Below are positions 17,419 through 25,900 of a DNA stretch of 64,000 bases, piece by piece. Source of the stretch: Halorubrum sp. 2020YC2 (GTDB lineage: Archaea; Halobacteriota; Halobacteria; Halobacteriales; Haloferacaceae); NCBI RefSeq assembly GCF_018623055.1, contig NZ_CP076019.1, positions 496,001 through 560,000 of the forward strand, read 5' to 3'. A model generated the notes under the pieces. The model saw nothing but the letters and a program-made list of their open reading frames with translations. It was not told the DNA's origin and searched no databases. Both the position numbers and the translations under genes were made by a program. Position 1 is the first letter of the stretch, and each line of letters begins with the position of its first letter.

Positions 17419-20400
17419 ATGATCCGAAGGCGATCCCTTCGATGGCTGTCGGTCAGCATCGTCGTTTGTCTTGTGATTAGTACTGCTGTGCTACTACTAG
17501 GGGCAAACACAGCTGTTGGCCAAAGTTCAGATAGCACACCGTATTTAAATAAAACTGGAAATCCAGACCCGATTCGTGTCGGCCAATCTGAGCAGAATAT
17601 CTCCGATATTGAAATATTATTTTCAAATAAAACAGATAAAAATAAAGAAGTCAAATTGTATATTGATCTGGGTAGTATTGAATCGAAAGGGGCCAATACC
17701 TCTTCAGCCTCCATAGCAGTTAATGATCTTAAGAATGGCCGAGTTATTGATACTCAACGACTGGAATCACGGAATAACACACTACTGAAGGCTACGATTC
17801 GCGTAGATGGATCAAATCATCCAGTACAAATAGGCTCGGTTCAAATATCTGGTATTAACACCGGTAACGCCCATCGATCGGGAGATATACACTATAATAT
17901 TAGTATTATCGGTGGAAATCAGTCGTTCTCTGCTAAATCTGTGAGATACACAAAAACTGATCCGTTTAAAATTATCAACGGAAGTGTTCACATTCCTGAT
18001 CAAGCTACACTCTCACCACAATTACACCGAGATAGATATACAACTGCGGGAATAACAGTCAATAATCTTAGTGGGAACACAAATTCAACATTGTTTATTA
18101 CTAAAGGAAAAGAAAACAAAATCATCGGGGTTCGAAATATATCTAAAAATGTTCTCAGGACAAAACAGACAGTCTCTGTCGGCACGCGCCTCCTCGGAGG
18201 CGATGTAAATGGGTTTCTCATTGCTAACTCTACACTCGGATCTGCCAGTTATCAAATAAAAAGAACACTACCGTCCAATATAACCAATTCTGCTCTCGCA
18301 ACAAGTGAAGGCCGGATGCTTACTGCTAATGTAAACTTGACCAATATGTCGTATGACTCCCCGCAAACAGATCGGATAAAAATACCTAATGCTAAAGTCA
18401 CGGATACAATTGATGATGAGACGCCGTACATAATCTCATTACACCCCGTCAACTCCACTGGACATCTGTTACAAGATAAACCGATAGCTAGCTCAAGAGT
18501 ATTAACGGGATGGAGCGACAATATAAGTCTATATTTCAATACCACGGCTCACGGATCAGGCATCTTCCGCAGTAACCGTTACGCAGCGGTTATTCAACTG
18601 TCATATGGATCCCAGACTGGTGAAATAATATCCCCAGAGAAGTCCGACTTACTGCGAAATTCAGACCTGAATAATCAGTTTGTTACAGACGGTGTCGCGG
18701 ACTCTGGGGTGGTTTCTATAAACAGTTCTGTCAACGTATATGAAAATAATTCAGATACTGGAATTCTGATTAGTCGTGATAAATCATTAAATAGACCCGT
18801 TTACTCTGGACAAAAGTTGTACTTTGAATCTAATCTGAATAAACACTATGTTGAGCTACACAAAGTGAGCAACAATAACTCGCGTATTGTCTCTGTGGGA
18901 ACCAGGCTGAACAATTCTTCCAAAATTGGATACAACACGTCTAATCTTTCATCTGGAACATATTATATACACTCTAATGGTGGAAATTCGGAACGTTTCA
19001 AAATTATCGGAGATGGCGATAAGAATATTAATCTAGTGGAAGTTCCGAACAAATTCACTAATGGTGATAGTACTCGAATCTTAATATCTCATAGAGTTCC
19101 ATATTTAAGCCTAAATCTGAACAATGTATCTAATAGTACTACCACAGTTAATCTCTCAACCACAGGAACAGGCCCGACACCCATCACGATCAACACGTAC
19201 GCCTCTCCAGATTCTCCGTCGGACTTCATCACGACCGGGTCCGGCGTCAGCGTCGATTCGATCAGCGGGACCACCGACCCGATCTCGCCCGGGACGTACA
19301 ACCTCACGCTGCGGTCCGAACACGGCACCGCGGTCGCGAACGAAACCGTCTCGGTCACGATAGCGCCTCGGTCGACGGCCGACCTGACCGCGTACACTAC
19401 CACCGAGACCGCTCCGGGGGAGTTCGAGAACGCGTCCGCGATTCGGAGCGCGATCGCCGACGGGACGCTCACGGAAGCGACGACCGCCACCGCGAACGAC
19501 ACGGTCGCGTACGCCGTGAACGCGACCGGACTGACGGGACTCCCGGCGGCCGCGAACGCGTCGCTGGACCGCGGCGCGGACCTCGGTCGCCTCGACGGCC
19601 TCTCGTTCGGCGTGACGCGAACGACCGCGGACGGCGCCAACGGCTCCGACGGGGGCGGGGCGCTCGGCTCGGTCCCGAACGAGTCCGCGGTCCACCTCGA
19701 CCGAGACGGCCTGTTCCTCGTCGCGGACGGCGAGACGGCGTTCGGCACCGAGTCGCCGCCCGCGGACGGCGAGACGTTCGAGGCTGCCTTCAGGGTCGAC
19801 GACGACCGACTGCGCAGGCGCGGGGAAGACGCGAACCGGGTGACGACGCGGCTGACCCACGTCGCTCCCGACCCGACCGGCGAACGGACGCAAACCGGGG
19901 GAGGAGGCGAGTCCGCCGCGACGCCGTCCGCCGGACCCGAACCAACGGGGACGAGCGCACCGTCTGGGACCGGAACCACCGCCGGGTCGGGCGGGTCGGG
20001 CGGTGCCGGCGCCTCGGCCGGTTCCGGCGGCTCCGGTGGTACGACCGGCTCCGGCGGGTCGGCCGCGACCGACGTCGCTCCCGGCGCCGGGCGCTCTCCC
20101 GGCTCGGGCGATTCGGCCGCCGGCGGCGATCCCCCGGGCGGGGGTGGTGGGGGTGCGGCCGGCGGGTCACGCGGCTCGGGCGACGACCCCGGAACGACTC
20201 GTCCGGGGGCCGGAGGCGCCGCCGATCCCGGCGCGTCCGAGGTTCCGCCGCCCGCGGGCCCCCCGAGACCCTTCGCAACCGAGCGAACGGGCGGCGGCGC
20301 GGACGGGACCTCGACTCCGGGGTCCCGCCCGAGCGACGGGCGACCGAACGGCGACCGGGCGTCCGGAACCGACGGCGAACCGGCGACCGGGCCGGCCGGG

Positions 20401-20574
20401 TCGGGCGACGCGTCCGAGACGGGCGACTCCGTCTCCGACGAGGCCGCCGCGAGGGACCTCGGGTACGACGACGCGCCGATCCGGTCGACCGCGTACGACC
20501 TCCCCGGGTTCGGTCCCGTCGGGTCCCTCGCGGCGGTCGCGTGCGTGTTGCTGCTCGTCCGTCGTCGTACGTGA
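17419..20574 (+). CDS. Large PGF-CTERM cell-surface glycoprotein with mosaic composition
   Basis: 1051-aa secreted protein. Signal peptide: residues 1-~36 (RRRSLRWLS then a hydrophobic core, cleavage near NTAVG). The ectodomain up to about residue 580 is Asn/Ser/Thr-rich with more than twenty N-X-S/T sequons; the next part is Ala/Thr/acidic, then a Gly/Ser/Pro-rich stalk (~residues 830-1010). The C-terminus LPGFGPVGSL plus a hydrophobic helix and RRRT is a PGF-CTERM signal, so it should be processed by archaeosortase A. Codon use is AT-rich from about 17500 to 19150 and GC-rich after that, with no break in the frame: the ectodomain looks imported by recombination. Function is probably S-layer or other envelope component; the exact family is not recognised. 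Confidence 0.85.
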   Translation: MIRRRSLRWLSVSIVVCLVISTAVLLLGANTAVGQSSDSTPYLNKTGNPDPIRVGQSEQNISDIEILFSNKTDKNKEVKLYIDLGSIESKGANTSSASIAVNDLKNGRVIDTQRLESRNNTLLKATIRVDGSNHPVQIGSVQISGINTGNAHRSGDIHYNISIIGGNQSFSAKSVRYTKTDPFKIINGSVHIPDQATLSPQLHRDRYTTAGITVNNLSGNTNSTLFITKGKENKIIGVRNISKNVLRTKQTVSVGTRLLGGDVNGFLIANSTLGSASYQIKRTLPSNITNSALATSEGRMLTANVNLTNMSYDSPQTDRIKIPNAKVTDTIDDETPYIISLHPVNSTGHLLQDKPIASSRVLTGWSDNISLYFNTTAHGSGIFRSNRYAAVIQLSYGSQTGEIISPEKSDLLRNSDLNNQFVTDGVADSGVVSINSSVNVYENNSDTGILISRDKSLNRPVYSGQKLYFESNLNKHYVELHKVSNNNSRIVSVGTRLNNSSKIGYNTSNLSSGTYYIHSNGGNSERFKIIGDGDKNINLVEVPNKFTNGDSTRILISHRVPYLSLNLNNVSNSTTTVNLSTTGTGPTPITINTYASPDSPSDFITTGSGVSVDSISGTTDPISPGTYNLTLRSEHGTAVANETVSVTIAPRSTADLTAYTTTETAPGEFENASAIRSAIADGTLTEATTATANDTVAYAVNATGLTGLPAAANASLDRGADLGRLDGLSFGVTRTTADGANGSDGGGALGSVPNESAVHLDRDGLFLVADGETAFGTESPPADGETFEAAFRVDDDRLRRRGEDANRVTTRLTHVAPDPTGERTQTGGGGESAATPSAGPEPTGTSAPSGTGTTAGSGGSGGAGASAGSGGSGGTTGSGGSAATDVAPGAGRSPGSGDSAAGGDPPGGGGGGAAGGSRGSGDDPGTTRPGAGGAADPGASEVPPPAGPPRPFATERTGGGADGTSTPGSRPSDGRPNGDRASGTDGEPATGPAGSGDASETGDSVSDEAAARDLGYDDAPIRSTAYDLPGFGPVGSLAAVACVLLLVRRRT

Positions 20575-20727
20575 GAGGGTTGCGGTGAGTCGTCGGGGCG
20601 TCCCGAGCGCCGGACCGACACCGCCGGAGCATCTTGGCCGGCCAAACGACACCGGAGGGACCGTTGTGCTCCGCCCGCTGCCGCCGAACGCCGATATCTT
20701 TTTTCGGCGTCGACGGTTCGATAGCGT

Positions 20728-20895
20728 ATGGGCGTGACAATTACACCGCCGAAGAACCGGACCTGTGAGCTGTGCGGGCGCCGAGAGCGGTGGGACGGCG
20801 AGGCCGACGGGTGGCGGATCGCTGACGACCCCGGGAACGTCTACTGTATCCACGAGTGGGACATCAACGGGACGTTCGTTCCCCTCGACGAGTGA
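20728..20895 (+). CDS. HEWD family small zinc-finger-like protein
   Basis: 55-aa protein with a CELCGRRE knuckle (residues 13-16) and the eponymous IHEWDINGTF near its C-terminus, which identifies the haloarchaeal HEWD family. The conserved Cys at residue 40 and His42 may complete a metal site. Function is unknown. Upstream TATCTTTTTTCGG (about 20694-20706) is a plausible promoter ~25 bp before the ATG at 20728. Confidence 0.85.
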   Translation: MGVTITPPKNRTCELCGRRERWDGEADGWRIADDPGNVYCIHEWDINGTFVPLDE

Positions 20896-21007
20896 GTTTC
20901 TACTGGACGTTTCGCCACTCGTTTCGGAATGCGTGAAACGTTCTCAGATCCACATCGAGATATCCGTTGGAAAATCGCCTGAAAACGCGAATTACTGATC
21001 GTACCTA

Positions 21008-21107
21008 AGGTGTGTGATTTGTTCACCACCCGTGATGAATAATTACCTTATATTCCCTAATGTGTGTACGATGGATCCTACCCCTATCAGGGTCATATCT
21101 TTAACTA
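21008..21107 (+). promoter_or_regulatory. Promoter region of gltB with operator-like repeat
   Basis: A TATA-like CTTTAACTATTC (about 21099-21110) lies about 25 bp before the ATG at 21127, favouring that codon as a leaderless start. About 100 bp further up, AGGTGTGTGATT (21008-21019) is followed by ACCAC (21025-21029), forming a GGTG/CACC dyad. The same 12-nt string and trailing ACCAC recur at 61471-61491. Confidence 0.5.
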
Positions 21108-21126
21108 TTCGTTCATGAGAAGGCAT

Positions 21127-24100
21127 ATGACCAAGTCACGTAGTACCACCCGGGGCGTACGCGGCTCGGATTCCTCGGGCCGGGAGGGGGGACTCGCGGC
21201 GCCGACGGACGACCGGTCGAACTGCGGTATCGGCGGCGTCGTCGACCTCGACGGCGAACCGACCCACGAGGCCGTCACGGACGCGATCACGCTGCTCGAA
21301 AACCTCGAACACCGAGGGACGACCGGCGCGGAGGAGAACACCGGAGACGGCGCGGGGATCATGGTGGCCCGCCCCGACGGGTTCTTTCGAGAAGTCGTCG
21401 ACGCCGACCTGCCGGAAGAGTACGCGGTCGGCTCCGTGTTCATGCCGCCGGAACCGGGCGTTCAGGCGGAGATCCACGACGTCATCGCTGAGGTGTGTTC
21501 GGTTTACGGGCTGGAGGTGCTGGCGTGGCGCTCGGTCCCGACCGACAACGCCGACCTCGGCGCCACCGCGCTCGACTCCGAGCCGGAGGTATCGCAGGTG
21601 TTCGTCGCGCCCGTCGAGGGCGCGGGGCTCGCCCGGCGGTTCACCAGCGAAGAGAACCGGCCGGACGACGCCGACCCCGACCTGCTCGGGTTCGACCGCG
21701 CGCTGTACGCGGCCCGCCGCGAGATCGAGAACGCGGTGTCCGAGGTCGACGGCGCCGGTCGCTTCTACGTCTGTTCGCTCGACCGCCAGCGCGTCGTCTA
21801 CAAGGGCCTGCTGAAGGGGTCGCAGCTCGCGGACTACTACTCGGACCTGACCGACGAGCGGTTCGCGAGCCACGTCGCCCTGGTCCACGCGCGCTTCTCG
21901 ACGAACACGCTCGGCGCGTGGCACCTCGCGCACCCGTACCGCAACATCGTCCACAACGGCGAGTTCAACACGATCCGGGGGAACGTCAACTGGATGCGCG
22001 CCCGCGAGAACGACCTCGAACACCCGGCGTTCGGGGCCGAACTCGACACGATCAAGCCGGTGATCGACGACCCGAACCAGTCGGACACCGCGAGCGTCGA
22101 CAACGCGCTCGAACTCCTGCTCCAGACCGACCGCGACCTCCCGCACGCGCTTCGGATGCTGATCCCCGAGGCGTTCCGCGGCGACGACCTGATGGACGAC
22201 GACCGCGCGGAGTTCTACGACTACCACGCCTCGCTCGTCGAGCCGTGGGACGGTCCCGCCCTCGTCATCGGCTTCGACGGCGAGCGCGTCGCCGGCGTCC
22301 TCGACCGCAACGGCCTCCGCCCGTGCCGCTACGAGGTGACGACCGACGACCGCCTCGTCGTCGGCAGCGAGGTCGGCGCGCTCCCGACTGACCCCGCAGA
22401 CGTGCGGCGTCGCGGCCGGCTCCAGCCCGGCGAGATATTCGTCGCGGACCCCGAGGCGGGCCGTATCGTCCCCGACGACGAGGTGTTCGAGGACCTCACC
22501 GACGAGAAGTACGGCGAGTGGGTCGACCGCGGACAGGTCGACCTCGACGAGCTCACCGACGAGGACGGCGTCGCGGCTGGAATCGACGCCTCCGGTGACG
22601 ACGCGACGGACGCGGTCGACTCGGAAGCGACCGATTCGGACTCGACCGATTCCGAGGCGACCGACCCCGACGAGACCGAACCGGCCGTCCGCGCCCATCA
22701 GGCCGCGTTCGGCTACACGACCGACTCGCTGAACCACCTCGTCGAGCCGATGGCGAAGGGGGGGAAGGACCCGGTCGGATCGATGGGCGACGACACGCCG
22801 CTGTCGGTCCTCGCGGACATCGACCGCCCCCTCTTCACCTACTTCAAGCAGCTGTTCGCGCAGGTGTCGAACCCGCCGATCGACTACATCCGCGAGGAGC
22901 TGGTCACTTCCCTCGAGACCCGGATCGGGAACCAGCGCAACCTCCTCGACGAGACGCCGGAACACGCCGAGCAGATCGTCGCGGACACGCCGGTCCTGAC
23001 CGACGCCGAGACGGCCGCCCTCCGCGACCTCCCGGGGCCGGGCGAACGGACGCCCGGCGACAGCGACGCGGACGCGGCCGACGACCCCTCGTTCACCTCC
23101 GTGGCCGTCGACGTCGCCTACGACCGCGACGGGTCGCTCGTCGACGCCGTCAACCGGGTCCGCGAGGACGCGGCGGCCGCCATCGAGGACGGCGCCGACG
23201 TCGTCGTACTCTCGGACCGCGCCGTCGGCCCGGACCGCCTCGCGGTGCCGAGCCTGCTCGCGACCGGTGCGGTCCACCACCACCTCGTCCGCAAGGGGCT
23301 CCGCAACCGCGCGGGCGTCGTCGTCGAGTCGGGCGAGCCACACGAGGTCCACCACCTCGCGACGCTCGTCGGCTACGGCGCCGACGCGGTCGACCCGTAC
23401 CTCGCGTACGCCTCCATCGCTGACGTGGTCGCCGGCCCGGACGGCGCCGACGAGGACGAGGCGCTCGCGGCGTACCGGCACGCGCTGGAGGACGGCCTCC
23501 TCAAGACGATGGCGAAGATGGGCATCTCCACGATGGAGTCGTACCAGGGCGCCCAGATCTTCGAGGCGGTCGGACTCGACTCCGAGTTCGTCGCCGAGTA
23601 CTTCGAGGGGACGGAGATCCGCACCGAGGGGATCGGGATCGAGCAGATCGAAGACGACCTCCGCACCCGTCACGCGATGGCGTTCGGCGCCGACCCCGAA
23701 CTGGAGACCACCGGCGAGTACGAGCACCGCTCGTCGGGCGTGAAACACGGGTGGAACCCCCAGACCGTCGGCACGCTCCAGCAGGCGGTCCGCGGCGGCG
23801 ACTACGGGCAGTACCGCGAGTTCGCCGAGCTGGTGAACGACCAGACGGAGGAGCTGCAGTCGCTTCGTGGCCTCCTGGAGTTCGACTCCGACCGCGACCC
23901 GGTCCCGGTCGAGCAGGTCGAGCCGGTCGAGTCGATCGTCGAGCGCTTCTCGACGGCCGCGATGAGCCTCGGGAGCATCTCCCCCGAGGCCCACGAGAAC
24001 AACGCCATCGCGATGAACCGGCTGGGCGCGAAGTCGAACACCGGCGAGGGCGGCGAGCCGCCGGAGCGGTTCGACACGGAGAAGGAGTGCACCGTCAAGC

Positions 24101-25875
24101 AGGTCGCCTCGGGTCGCTTCGGCGTCACCTCGGAGTACCTCGCGAACGCGGAGGAGCTCCAGATCAAGATGGCGCAGGGGTCGAAGCCGGGCGAGGGCGG
24201 TCACCTCCCCGGCGAGAAGGTCAACGAGATGATCGCGCACGTCCGGTGTTCCACGCCCGGCGTCGGCCTCATCTCGCCGCCGCCCCAACACGACATCTAC
24301 TCGATCGAGGACCTCAAACAGCTGATCTTCGACCTGAAGGCAGCGAGCCCCGAGGCCGACGTCAACGTGAAGCTGGTCTCGGAGGCCGGCATCGGCACCA
24401 TCGCGGCCGGCGTCGCGAAGGCGAACGCCGACGTGGTCCACGTCTCGGGCCACGACGGCGGCACGGGCGCCTCACCGAAGACCTCGATCAAGAACGCCGG
24501 CCTGCCATGGGAGCTGGGGCTCGCGGAGGCGAACCAGATGCTCCGCGCCACCGGCCTGCGCGACCGCATCCGCGTCTCGGCCGACGGCGGGCTGCGGACC
24601 GGCCGCGACGTCGCGGTCGCGGCCGCCTTGGGCGCCGAGGAGTACATCTTCGGGACCGCGTCGCTCGTCACCTCTGGCTGCGTGATGGCCCGCCAGTGCC
24701 ACGAGAACACCTGTCCGGTCGGCGTCGCCACCCAGCGCGAGGACCTCCGGCAGCGCTTCCCGGGCCAGCCGGACCACGTGGTCAACTACATGACGTTCAT
24801 CGCGCAGGAGCTTCGGGAGATCATGGCCGAGCAGGGGTACACCGAACTGGAGGAGTTCATCGGCCGCCCCGAACTGCTCGCCCAGCGCGACACGGACCAC
24901 GAGAAGGCGAAGCACCTCGACCTGTCGGCGGTCATCGCCGAGCCCGCGGGCGAAGCCCGCACGAAGGTCCGCGAGCAGGCGCACGGCGGCGTCGACGACC
25001 TGCTCGACTGGGACCTCATCGACGAGGCCGCGCCGGCCATCGAGGACGGCGCGCCGGTCGCGCTCACCCGCGACGTGCGCAACGTCGACCGCGCGGTCGG
25101 CGCGACCCTCTCGAACCGGGTCGTCTCCGAACACGGCGGCGACGGGCTCCCGGACGACACCGTCTCCTGCCGGTTCGACGGCGAGGCGGGCCAGAGCTTC
25201 GGCGCGTTCCTCGCGTCCGGGATCACGATGGAGCTGTCGGGCGCCGCCAACGACTACGTGGGTAAGGGCCTCTCCGGCGGTCGGCTCGTGATCGACACGC
25301 CCGCCGAGGCGTCGTACGACCCGACCGAGAACGTCGTCGCCGGCAACGTCTGTCTGTACGGCGCCACCGCGGGCGAGATGTACGTCAACGGCGTCGCGGG
25401 CGAGCGGTTCGGCGTCCGCAACTCGGGCGTCAGCGCGGTCGTCGAGGGCGTCGGCGACCACGGCTGCGAGTACATGACCGGCGGCGTCGTCGCCGTCCTC
25501 GGGGACACGGGCCGCAACTTCGCGGCCGGGATGTCGGGCGGTATCGCGTACGTGTACGACCCTGACGACCGGTTCGACGAGCGCGTGAACCGCGGGATGG
25601 TGTCCGTCTCCGAGACGCTGGAGGAGTCCGACGAGCGGATGCTCCGGCGGCTCGTCGAGAACCACCGCGCGTACACCGAAAGCGAGCGCGCGGCCGACTT
25701 ACTCGACGACTGGGAGGCCGCGCTCGACGACTTCGTCCGCGTCTTCCCCGACGCGTACGCCGACGTCATCGCCGAGGGCATCGGTGACGACGTGCGCGAC
25801 GAACCGCCCGCGCCCGCCGCCGCGGTGCCGGACGCCGGCGCCGACGCGGCCGGACAGGTATCGGGCGACGACTGA
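21127..25875 (+). CDS. gltB: Glutamate synthase, large subunit (ferredoxin-type)
   Basis: 1582 aa. A ~32-residue propeptide precedes Cys33 (NCGIGGVVDLDG), the nucleophile of the class II glutamine amidotransferase domain (to ~residue 430, ending DRNGLRPCRYEV). Then come the central domain, the FMN-binding synthase domain (SISPEAHENNAIAMNRLGAK, GEGGEPPERF, SGHDGGTGASPK), a 3Fe-4S motif CVMARQCHENTCPVG, and the GXGXG C-terminal domain. It transfers glutamine amide nitrogen to 2-oxoglutarate. No gltD-type small subunit is nearby, as in haloarchaea that use ferredoxin. An acidic Asp/Thr/Ser-rich insertion with short repeats (about 22,560-22,690) interrupts the region after the amidotransferase domain. 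The ATG at 21127 is preferred over 21064 and 21115 because of the TATA-like box. Confidence 0.95.
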   Translation: MTKSRSTTRGVRGSDSSGREGGLAAPTDDRSNCGIGGVVDLDGEPTHEAVTDAITLLENLEHRGTTGAEENTGDGAGIMVARPDGFFREVVDADLPEEYAVGSVFMPPEPGVQAEIHDVIAEVCSVYGLEVLAWRSVPTDNADLGATALDSEPEVSQVFVAPVEGAGLARRFTSEENRPDDADPDLLGFDRALYAARREIENAVSEVDGAGRFYVCSLDRQRVVYKGLLKGSQLADYYSDLTDERFASHVALVHARFSTNTLGAWHLAHPYRNIVHNGEFNTIRGNVNWMRARENDLEHPAFGAELDTIKPVIDDPNQSDTASVDNALELLLQTDRDLPHALRMLIPEAFRGDDLMDDDRAEFYDYHASLVEPWDGPALVIGFDGERVAGVLDRNGLRPCRYEVTTDDRLVVGSEVGALPTDPADVRRRGRLQPGEIFVADPEAGRIVPDDEVFEDLTDEKYGEWVDRGQVDLDELTDEDGVAAGIDASGDDATDAVDSEATDSDSTDSEATDPDETEPAVRAHQAAFGYTTDSLNHLVEPMAKGGKDPVGSMGDDTPLSVLADIDRPLFTYFKQLFAQVSNPPIDYIREELVTSLETRIGNQRNLLDETPEHAEQIVADTPVLTDAETAALRDLPGPGERTPGDSDADAADDPSFTSVAVDVAYDRDGSLVDAVNRVREDAAAAIEDGADVVVLSDRAVGPDRLAVPSLLATGAVHHHLVRKGLRNRAGVVVESGEPHEVHHLATLVGYGADAVDPYLAYASIADVVAGPDGADEDEALAAYRHALEDGLLKTMAKMGISTMESYQGAQIFEAVGLDSEFVAEYFEGTEIRTEGIGIEQIEDDLRTRHAMAFGADPELETTGEYEHRSSGVKHGWNPQTVGTLQQAVRGGDYGQYREFAELVNDQTEELQSLRGLLEFDSDRDPVPVEQVEPVESIVERFSTAAMSLGSISPEAHENNAIAMNRLGAKSNTGEGGEPPERFDTEKECTVKQVASGRFGVTSEYLANAEELQIKMAQGSKPGEGGHLPGEKVNEMIAHVRCSTPGVGLISPPPQHDIYSIEDLKQLIFDLKAASPEADVNVKLVSEAGIGTIAAGVAKANADVVHVSGHDGGTGASPKTSIKNAGLPWELGLAEANQMLRATGLRDRIRVSADGGLRTGRDVAVAAALGAEEYIFGTASLVTSGCVMARQCHENTCPVGVATQREDLRQRFPGQPDHVVNYMTFIAQELREIMAEQGYTELEEFIGRPELLAQRDTDHEKAKHLDLSAVIAEPAGEARTKVREQAHGGVDDLLDWDLIDEAAPAIEDGAPVALTRDVRNVDRAVGATLSNRVVSEHGGDGLPDDTVSCRFDGEAGQSFGAFLASGITMELSGAANDYVGKGLSGGRLVIDTPAEASYDPTENVVAGNVCLYGATAGEMYVNGVAGERFGVRNSGVSAVVEGVGDHGCEYMTGGVVAVLGDTGRNFAAGMSGGIAYVYDPDDRFDERVNRGMVSVSETLEESDERMLRRLVENHRAYTESERAADLLDDWEAALDDFVRVFPDAYADVIAEGIGDDVRDEPPAPAAAVPDAGADAAGQVSGDD

Positions 25876-25900
25876 GTCGCGGGAACCCCGGAGAAACGCC

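Noticed and set aside
22560-22690. Inserted repeat domain in gltB as a mobile element
   Set aside because: The insert is only ~40 residues, acidic and in frame; linker expansion is the simpler reading.
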